DNA of 64,000 bases, taken from assembly GCA_050084515.1 (NCBI GenBank), contig CM114275.1, positions 17,608,001 through 17,672,000 on the forward strand, read 5' to 3'. Positions 57,401-64,000 of the stretch are shown in pieces. The position numbers and the translations under genes were made by a program. Numbering within the stretch: the first letter of the stretch is position 1; each line of letters begins with the position of its first letter. The DNA comes from Blasia pusilla (lineage: Eukaryota > Marchantiophyta > Marchantiopsida > Blasiales). Below the pieces are notes generated by a model, which was not told the origin of the DNA, ran no database searches, and saw nothing but the letters and a program-made list of their open reading frames with translations.

Positions 57401-58540
57401 CAGGTTCGGGCTCATAATACCGGCGCACATGCATTCCGTTGACTCGCGTGGGCAGGGATTCTCCCTGTAAGGTTTCTAATTGGAGGGATCCATTATCATA
57501 GATGGCCAATACCCGGTAGGGTCCCATCCAATTTAATTTTAATTTTCCGGGGAACTTTAGTCGCGGTTATCATCTAATAGCACTAAGTCGCCAACATTGA
57601 TAGATTGTGGCGGAGATGTCGATAACGCGTTTCTTATGTTCTTTTTGCACTTGGGCTGTCCGTCGTAACGCGCGAGCATGCGTGCTTCTTCCAACTCCAC
57701 TAGAGTCTCATTCTGTGTTCGATAACCGTCCAGACTTCGTTCTTGTGCCCTCAATACCCGATAAGGGCAACGCCCATTGAATAGGTGTTAAGGGATGTAC
57801 GCCATATGTCAGAAGAACGGGTGTAGTTTGTCGTCACCTTCTCGGCTCTTGATGCGCCCATAAGGTGGGGCAATTTTGTGTCCCAATCATAGGAATAGGT
57901 TACCGTTAATCGATTCAATATTCGGCAAATGAGGCCGTTCGATTTTTCCGTCAACCCGTTGGCTTTAGGGTTGTAGGGAGTGGTTTTCCGATGCTTAATG
58001 AGAAAGTGGGAAGTGAGAGACTCAATAGTCTGGTTCAGGAAGTCGTCCCGGTCATTGACTAGTTCCAACGGATGACCATAACGCGTGATAATCATCTCGT
58101 ATAAAAACTTAGCCATTGTTTCACTGTCATCTTTCCGCGTGGCTACTGCTTCAACCATCTTAGTACAATAGTCCGTGGCGATAAGAATATACTTCCGCCG
58201 GGTTTGGCGAGTGGCCGGGGAGATAGGGCCTACGAAGTCAATGCCCCATTTTTCAAAAGGAGCTAGGGGCATGATGGGGACCAAAGGCCACCGTGTAGTC
58301 GCCGTGGGTCGACGCCCTTTTTGACAGCATCACAACTCGAATAAAATTACCTACGTCTTTGTACATAGTCGGCCACCAATATCGTGCGGCCAAAATTTTC
58401 TTCACGGTATTTTTACCGCATAGTGTCCACGAAATCAGCCATATGCGAGCTCGATGACTGGGAACCTTCTTGACTTCCAAGCATCTTCGATGCTCTTCAT
58501 CGACACCTAATTTGAATAAGACCCTTGATGAGCTCATAAG
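57400..58540 (-). pseudogene. Gypsy integrase
   Basis: The zinc-binding N-terminus is degraded (ARYWWPTMYKDV at about 58,380, the paired Cys unclear). The catalytic core starts WGIDFVGPISPATR, continues ILIATDYCTKMVEAVAT and ends NPKANGLTEKSNG, so the D, D and E residues are present. A frameshift lies near 58,280 and another near 57,880. The downstream part (to about 57,430) holds chromatin-proximal integrase tail words such as VGDLVLLDDNRD. Confidence 0.85.
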
Positions 58541-58724
58541 GGCCTATCCGATGTAAAAAACTGCGCGTTCTTCCATTTGTCATCGAAGGCAGAAGTCGCA
58601 GAGTCATTAGAAAACGCGAGAATATCCCATACAATGACCGGCTCAACCGTTCCTATGTTATCTGGAACAGATCTTCATCGGGAAAGGTATCATTGATGAT
58701 TGGGTGAGGTCGCGTTTGTCATTC

Positions 58725-60620
58725 TCAACCGGAAAGAAAATCGGCATTGGTATGCACCTTGCCGGCACGGGTCACCACATCGAATGTGAATTCTTGTAGC
58801 AACAAGATCCACCGTGCAATGCGTCCTGACAGGTCGGCTTTCACCATTAAGGGTCTGAGTGCAAAATGATCCACATGAAAGACAAATTCGTACCCTAATA
58901 AATAGTTTCGGAACTTTTTACACGAGAAGACCATGCCTAACGCCTCTCGTTCGGTGGTTGTATATTTCTGCTCTGCCGCCGATAGTTGTCGGCCGGCATA
59001 GTAAATTGGAAAATCATGTTTGTGCTCATCCAATTGGCTGAGCACTACTCCAATGGCAAATGAGGATGTGTCCACATACACGTGGAAGGGTTTGGTCCAA
59101 TCGGGGGACCGAAGTACATGAGCCTTTTGCAATGCGTCTTTTAAGGTGTCGAATGCCCCTTGGCACGCTGTTGTCCACTCCCATTCGGTGGTCTTCTTAA
59201 GTAATGCAGTAAGAGCGCCTGCTTTTACCGCGTAATCTTTAATGAACCGTCGATAATACCCGACATGGCCCAAGAATCCTCTCAATTCCCGGAGATTAGT
59301 GGGTGGTTCCAATGCGACGATAATATCCACCTTGGCCTTGTCGACCTCAATTCCTTGCGCCGACACTCGGTGTCCCAGAAGAATTCCTTGTTTCATAGCG
59401 ATATAGGATTTGTCCGGATGAAGAGACAAATGCACTTCGCGACAACGTGCGAGTGTTAACTCTAACTTTTCAAGATGTTCGGCCTCCGTGCTAAAGATAC
59501 AAAAATCGTCTAAAAAGATTTCGACGAACTTCCAAAGATACTCCTGGAAGATGGAGATCATCATCCGTTGGAAAGTAGCTGGGGCATTGCACAACCCAAA
59601 AGGCATTACGCGATATGCGAAAGTTCCCCAGTCCGTCGTGAACGTTGTGAGGGGACGATCCTTTTCTCTTATGGATACCTGGTTGTACCCCGAATACCCG
59701 TCCAAAAAGGCATAACGCTCGTGCCCGGCCACTTTATCCAAAATACTGTCGGTGAAAGGTAGAGGATGGTGGTCTTTTAAGGTGGCCGCATTTAATTTCC
59801 GATAGTTCTGGCACACTCGGATTTTGCCCGTTTGGTTTTTAGGCACAATTACGATGGGCGACACCCACTCGCTGCTTAACACCGGATAGATTATTCCTGC
59901 CTCGAGACGCTGATTGATCTCGTCCTTGACTAACAATGAGTACTTTGGGTTCAGTCGATATTGTCGCATTCGCACCGGGACCGCGCCTTCTTTAAGATCA
60001 ATTCGGTGTTCACCATATTGTGCGGGAATGCCTCTCATTTCATCCATAGAGTATGCAAAGACATCCAAATACTCAAACAGTAGTCTTTTATATTTTATAA
60101 GTGTGGTAGGAGACAAATCCGCCGAAAGGCGTAGAGATTTTTTATCTGCAATATTGACCTGGACATAGTCTTGCTCCTGAACCATGTTTTCGGTAAACTG
60201 GAAGGTGCTATGACCTAGCTTCTCTTCCTCTCGAGTCGACCTTGGCTTGGAGGGTACTGCCTCCTCATCTATTTCATAACATTCTAAGTAATATACATTG
60301 GACAAGGACTCAGTAGCGGTGGTGTTGTCTCGATCTGACGTATAGCCGTCGTCAGTCGGTGGCGTCTCTCCTTGGGGTGGTCGAGATTTCCACGACAGCT
60401 TGATGAGCCTCTTCGAGTCCTGATTCGGCGCCTGGAACGTGAACCGTTGCCTTTTCCAATCTGTAGTCACTCGCGCCATCTGACCGGGGGTCTTCCGATG
60501 AGCAAAGGATAGCCCGTCGCGTCGGGGTCGTAAGACTAAGTAGTCCAACATAAACAACACCCCGAGCATGGTCGGAATTTGCGTGAGTGTCCGAGGGTCT
60601 CTTCCGGGATTGATCTGCAA
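58725..60620 (-). CDS. Gypsy reverse transcriptase-RNase H
   Basis: A single 631-codon frame. The first ~170 residues are linker after the protease. RT blocks follow: VPVRMRQYRLNPKYS, SEWVSPIVIVPKNQTGKIRV, the first catalytic Asp in YAFLDGYSGYNQV, then MPFGLCNAPATFQRMM and FLDDFCIF (the usual YxDD reads FLDD). RNase H follows: FHVYVDTSSFAIGVVLSQ, TTTEREALGMVFS, and TNADFLSG at the end. The frame is intact, unlike its neighbours, but it would need the gag-pol fusion, which is broken upstream. Confidence 0.92.
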   Translation of the reverse strand: MQINPGRDPRTLTQIPTMLGVLFMLDYLVLRPRRDGLSFAHRKTPGQMARVTTDWKRQRFTFQAPNQDSKRLIKLSWKSRPPQGETPPTDDGYTSDRDNTTATESLSNVYYLECYEIDEEAVPSKPRSTREEEKLGHSTFQFTENMVQEQDYVQVNIADKKSLRLSADLSPTTLIKYKRLLFEYLDVFAYSMDEMRGIPAQYGEHRIDLKEGAVPVRMRQYRLNPKYSLLVKDEINQRLEAGIIYPVLSSEWVSPIVIVPKNQTGKIRVCQNYRKLNAATLKDHHPLPFTDSILDKVAGHERYAFLDGYSGYNQVSIREKDRPLTTFTTDWGTFAYRVMPFGLCNAPATFQRMMISIFQEYLWKFVEIFLDDFCIFSTEAEHLEKLELTLARCREVHLSLHPDKSYIAMKQGILLGHRVSAQGIEVDKAKVDIIVALEPPTNLRELRGFLGHVGYYRRFIKDYAVKAGALTALLKKTTEWEWTTACQGAFDTLKDALQKAHVLRSPDWTKPFHVYVDTSSFAIGVVLSQLDEHKHDFPIYYAGRQLSAAEQKYTTTEREALGMVFSCKKFRNYLLGYEFVFHVDHFALRPLMVKADLSGRIARWILLLQEFTFDVVTRAGKVHTNADFLSG

Positions 60621-60904
60621 ACCGCAAGTACTTGTGTGTGGGCTTGTACAAGTGTACCCTAGGGCCCGAGCTGTTTGCTCGTCATAATATTGATTCCGCT
60701 TCCGTAATCAATGGGGACCTTCTTAATGGTATGGCCCTCAATCTCCACCTCCACTTTGGGGCTCCCAAGTCCTCGACTTCGATCACGAACAGTCCACCCA
60801 GCGGCGCATTTGCTTTTGCCTTCCTGGGTCTTTTGCGGCTGATTTACCCTTTCTGCTGCAAGATTTTTCCGTATCTTGGGTTATCCATTAGCAATCGCAG
60901 CAGG
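60621..60904 (-). pseudogene. Gypsy protease remnant
   Basis: IDYGSGINIMTSKQLGP (about 60,670-60,720) resembles the plant gypsy protease active site, with Tyr where Ser/Thr follows the Asp. LRFADQSRKRP continues after a stop near 60,660. Probably inactive. Confidence 0.6.
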
Positions 60905-61882
60905 TTATGTTGGCGGTGTTGACGCCAAGTCCTCAAGAAATCGTGACGCTTCTAGGACCAGTGGTGATGTCGCCATGGCTTGGGAATCGTCACAGGTTGG
61001 CCTTTGCCTTCTCTGGGGTCTGTTCCCCTCTGGTTCCTGGGCCTCCCGCACTTGAGCACGGACCTGGTCCTCCACGTCCTGATGGAAGTATTTCGGATGA
61101 CTTCGGTCAAAGGCCGGGTCCACATCGCCTTTGAGGATGGCCTTTCCGGCACGTAAGGTGTTCACCGCTTTGTTCTTGGGCTCCCGAGCTTCGCGCGAAG
61201 ACGAAGCACCCTTCTTTACCTTTGGGGTCCCCGCGGTCTGACTCTTTGATCTCGTGGTGACCGCCAACACTTTTTCTTGAAATTCTTTGGGCCAGTCTGA
61301 TGATTCTTTGTTGGCCCCTTGGGTCGAGTCTTCCTTGCTGATGGTGACTCGCTTTGGTCTCGGGGACACTACTTCTTCCACCCGGACCAGTTGTACATCT
61401 ACATCGTTCTTGGGCTCTGGTTGAGCCGCAGGAGTATTTACATACCTGACCAACAAACGTGGGACCTTAGGCTCCGGGCATTCCACGGCAGTGTGCCCGC
61501 CTTTCTTGCAGTTCCCGCATAAGGGATTGAGTCCCACTAGTCGCTTCGGGTTTGGGCAATAATTGGCCCAGTGGTCTGCTGCGCAACAGTTATAACAACA
61601 ATTTCTCTTGATGGGTGGCGTGAAGGCCGCCGCACCCATAATCTGTCTCAAGGTTCTCTGTTCCCCGTATTCCGGAGGTACATACCGCGTGATCCAGCTT
61701 CTTCCAGGGTTTGGGGGTGGCACCGCTTGCACGGCATAGCACCCTTCCCACTGTTCTGGTTCATACCATCCTTCTTCAATAGGGGCCTCTTCCTGGACCC
61801 ACCGCGGATCCCGCTGAGCAGGGCATTCTTGTACAGTATGCCCATGGGTTCCACAACTACTACACCAAACGTTGGGCCTCAT
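60905..61882 (-). CDS. Gypsy gag C-terminal part with three zinc knuckles
   Basis: Starts in a frame overlapping the end of gag by 23 bp. The knuckles are CSSCGTHGHTVQEC, CYNCCAADHWANYC and CGNCKKGGHTAVEC, in the first ~150 residues, followed by a Lys/Arg/Ser-rich linker. The most natural reading is one gag protein with a frameshift at about 61,870 (or a programmed shift), since WCSSCG would directly continue the upstream frame. Confidence 0.8.
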   Translation of the reverse strand: MRPNVWCSSCGTHGHTVQECPAQRDPRWVQEEAPIEEGWYEPEQWEGCYAVQAVPPPNPGRSWITRYVPPEYGEQRTLRQIMGAAAFTPPIKRNCCYNCCAADHWANYCPNPKRLVGLNPLCGNCKKGGHTAVECPEPKVPRLLVRYVNTPAAQPEPKNDVDVQLVRVEEVVSPRPKRVTISKEDSTQGANKESSDWPKEFQEKVLAVTTRSKSQTAGTPKVKKGASSSREAREPKNKAVNTLRAGKAILKGDVDPAFDRSHPKYFHQDVEDQVRAQVREAQEPEGNRPQRRQRPTCDDSQAMATSPLVLEASRFLEDLASTPPT

Positions 61883-63053
61883 CAGCCCGGGTCGTCTTCG
61901 GGGTCCCGGGCGCCGCCAGATGTACCTTCAACTCAGCCATTTGTTTACTGAGTTCCTCCATGGCCAATTTACCGGCCTTCCTTGCCGTCCCTCTTACCGG
62001 ACTTTCCGACCGCTGAGGACGACGCTTGGTACTTGGTCGGGTTTTAGTCTGGTGCTTGGGGGAGCGATGACGCCTGCTCTTCCCTTTCCTTTTAGCTTTT
62101 ACCTCCTGCTCCGAGTCTGAGGGCTCGGACAAATCCTTTGTAGAGGATTCCGTGTCGATGGAGGACGCTTCGTCTTCGGACGAAGCACTAGTCTGCGACG
62201 CCCCTCTTCGTTGGTGACGCCGTCTTCGTGTTCGGCGGGACTTTTCTGAAGCTTCGTACGCCTCAGCAGAGGCTATGATTGCCTCCAAGGAATCCCGTTG
62301 ACCTCTCCGGCAATACCTATCCATTTCTTTGGACAAGCCAGACACAAACCAATCTACCAATTGGGAGGTAGTTGTGTGTTCTAGCTTATTCACAAGGCTC
62401 CGGAACCGTTGGGTATATTCCCGGAGAGTTTCCTTCTTTCTTCGCTTCAGGTCACGAAGCTTTGTAAGAAGCCTATCCTCGAACTCCAAGTCGCGGAACT
62501 CATGTAGGAAGGATTCCACGACCCTTTTCCAGGTCTCCGTGACCTCTGCTCCGAGACCTTCATACCACTGGCTTGCTCGCTTCTTGAGCAGGCCCGGGAA
62601 GACTCGTAACAAATCCTCCTCTGCCCCTTCCCCGTTGGCTTTTGCGACATGGGTGAATTCAAGAATAAAGTTATCCACATCGTCTCGTCGGCCTCCAGCA
62701 AAGGTGGGATACCTTAGCAGAGTTTTTCTAGTGTTGGCCATGGGCACTGCTCTCCTGCTGGCTTCCGGGCTTGATGCTCGAGAAGGAGGAGGTAAAGGTG
62801 CCGCCCGAGGTGCTCTAATCGGCTCCTCGCTCCCTGACTCTCCAAAGGGGTCCCAGGACAACTCTTCGTCCGACTGCGAACTGGCAGGGGACGTAGTGGG
62901 AAATTTGTCCCTTTCTTTCTTCTTAGTCTTCGTCTTTGGACGAGGACGAAGACTCGGAGACGAACCAGGGGGTCTCCAAGCCGGTTGCTGTTCCTGCTGC
63001 CTACTGCGCCGATCGGCTCGCTGCTCTCGCGAAGAGGGCTGAGAGCCTTCCAT
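61860..63053 (-). CDS. Gypsy gag (capsid)
   Basis: 397 residues from MEGSQPSSREQ. An N-terminal disordered, charged region is followed by the retrotransposon gag domain (TLLRYPTFAGGRRDDV, LLRVFPGLLKKRASQWYEGL, FLHEFRDLEFEDRLLTKL, LREYTQRFRSLVNKLE) and a highly basic Ser/Arg tail. It ends just before the zinc knuckles of the next frame. Confidence 0.9.
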   Translation of the reverse strand: MEGSQPSSREQRADRRSRQQEQQPAWRPPGSSPSLRPRPKTKTKKKERDKFPTTSPASSQSDEELSWDPFGESGSEEPIRAPRAAPLPPPSRASSPEASRRAVPMANTRKTLLRYPTFAGGRRDDVDNFILEFTHVAKANGEGAEEDLLRVFPGLLKKRASQWYEGLGAEVTETWKRVVESFLHEFRDLEFEDRLLTKLRDLKRRKKETLREYTQRFRSLVNKLEHTTTSQLVDWFVSGLSKEMDRYCRRGQRDSLEAIIASAEAYEASEKSRRTRRRRHQRRGASQTSASSEDEASSIDTESSTKDLSEPSDSEQEVKAKRKGKSRRHRSPKHQTKTRPSTKRRPQRSESPVRGTARKAGKLAMEELSKQMAELKVHLAAPGTPKTTRADEAQRLV

Positions 63054-63483
63054 AAGTCTCTTGGGTGATTTGGCAACTCGCGATCACCCCCACGGTGGCG
63101 ATAGGGTAAGGGTCCATGGATGGAGGTTTAACTAGTGATTCTTTTTACATCTATCGGAGGGTGCTTGGTGCTCCTATGCTTCCTGCCAGGTTTTCCTCCC
63201 ATAGACAGAAGTACCGGGTTTTCACCAAGTACCACTATCGTCCATGGGCGAAGCACCGTTCGGCGACCGGTTCTTTGACCATTCTATTTAGTTGGCCTAT
63301 CTTCTTAAGCACCAATGCAGCAACTGTATTGTTATCTTCAAGCATACATTGTCTTACAGGGGTCGCTAGAGCTAGCCGATGGTCTTTAGTAAGAATTAGA
63401 ATGTGGGTTGTCTAGGAGCGAAGCTTCTTTCTCCATTCCCTACTTCCCCATGGGTCTTTCTCTCCCTTCTCAGCCAAGGATAT

Positions 63484-63503
63484 GATCCCCGGCAGCGGCG
63501 CCA
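63484..63503 (-). promoter_or_regulatory. Gypsy primer-binding site (tRNA-Asp type)
   Basis: On the minus strand TGGCGCCGCTGCCGGGGA lies 17 bp inside the 5' LTR and differs by one base from the PBS I know for plant gypsy elements primed by tRNA-Asp. Confidence 0.82.
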
Positions 63504-63520
63504 AAAAGTCTTCGCCTATA

Positions 63521-64000
63521 TGTAATGTCTAAGTGTTTCTTATTTACAATTAATTGTAGAGTTTGATCCCCAAGAGGATCATTGTTGGATGAAAAGAGAG
63601 TATAACGTGATGATTATGTTGCAAAAGGGTAATTGCTTATGTAATTCAATTGTAGTATTCCAGTATCAGCTTCCGATCCTTCTTAGTACCTATGTTTTCT
63701 TCTTCAATTCTCTCGAGTGGAGTTTAAAGGACGCTCAGGCAATTTGTTCTCTCATCATCTCGGAACCTCACAGAGACCTCAAGAATAAAGCTGGCTTCTC
63801 CTACTTTCGGAACTTAATCCGTCGGGGCAGGTTACTCTCTGTCAAACAGATTTCATACAACTTTATATTCCATTGATGAGAAAGGTTCGCCTGATTCACT
63901 CTTCACTCGGCAGACCCAAAAAGAATGTTCAGACATAAGCATCGCACATCAGAATGAATGAATGAATGCTTTACTACTCCATCAAGAATTGGAAGACTTC
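63521..64000 (-). repeat. Gypsy 5' LTR, truncated by the window end
   Basis: The first 480 bp seen from the inside match 54,005-54,490. The outer end and TSD are beyond the window. Confidence 0.9.

Larger units (their letters stand above)
54005..64000 (-). mobile_element. Ty3/gypsy element inserted in gene B copy 3 (runs off the window)
   Basis: Minus-strand element: 5' LTR at the right (63,521 to beyond 64,000), PBS 63,484-63,503, gag, zinc knuckles, protease remnant, RT-RNase H, integrase, an extra ORF, purine tract (55,100-55,113) and 3' LTR (54,005-55,099). The visible 480 bp of the two LTRs are about 96-97% alike by eye, so the insertion is fairly recent. It interrupts gene B exon 2. 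Confidence 0.92.

Noticed and set aside
62329-63042. 237-codon plus-strand open frame opposite gag
   Set aside because: Shadow of the minus-strand gag, whose capsid motifs are recognisable.

Overview
The window reads as nuclear DNA of a land plant, or at least a streptophyte. One gene (31,109-33,460, +) looks like an ordinary host gene, encoding a signal-peptide/beta-propeller/single-TM protein that resembles the plant At1g75140 family. Almost everything else is mobile DNA of plant type: a copia element, two Ty3/gypsy-like elements, a Helitron helicase remnant, a solo LTR, and an unusual DNA transposon family. Introns have GT-AG borders. A fern, lycophyte or bryophyte is my guess from the repeat style; I cannot name the species.

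Region 1-19,279 holds a transposon family that I cannot match to a named one. It carries two divergent, intron-containing genes. Gene A (8,908-13,300 +; second copy 47,690-51,701 -) is a transposase of the MULE/SWIM type. Gene B (7,525 down to about 2,272 -; partial copies 13,976-18,270 + and 53,141-54,004 +) joins a ParB-like segment (DGNHR motif) to an N6/N4-type amino DNA methyltransferase (DLPYG first, then the D-x-x-G-x-S-G glycine loop, the beta-class order). The introns, flanks and shared upstream region are filled with roughly 100 copies of a 25-bp perfect or near-perfect palindrome (arm CAACCCGTCGGA, one free centre base, reverse-complement arm). A tandem array of about 65-bp units built on it lies between the two genes in both complete copies. 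All gene copies carry stops or frameshifts. The first 19 kb also forms a large inverted repeat (911-5,775 against 13,690-19,279), and its right arm holds a solo LTR with a clean 5-bp target duplication.

Region 19,280-31,108: unassigned DNA ends in about 40 nt of the 5' end of 18S rRNA, with an LTR joined directly after it. Then come a decayed Helitron helicase (23,549-26,104), a Helitron-like 3' end (26,729), and the 5' region of the host gene.

Region 35,457-47,270 is a decayed LTR element with gag, zinc knuckles and an aspartic protease. Directly after the protease it has a C5-cytosine DNA methyltransferase domain (45,940-46,930). A copia element with 5-bp TSDs (39,445-44,750 +) is inserted between its gag and protease. 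The gene A/gene B transposon (47,271-54,004) follows and seems to cut the element off. It is cut in turn by a young Ty3/gypsy element on the minus strand (54,005 to beyond 64,000) with a tRNA-Asp-type primer site, gag with three zinc knuckles, RT-RNase H, integrase, and an extra coiled-coil ORF after integrase.

The central observation is that two unrelated mobile-element lineages in one 64-kb window each carry a DNA methyltransferase: an amino-MTase fused to a ParB-like domain, and a C5-MTase. The first lineage is also saturated with a palindrome that could be the target of that protein.
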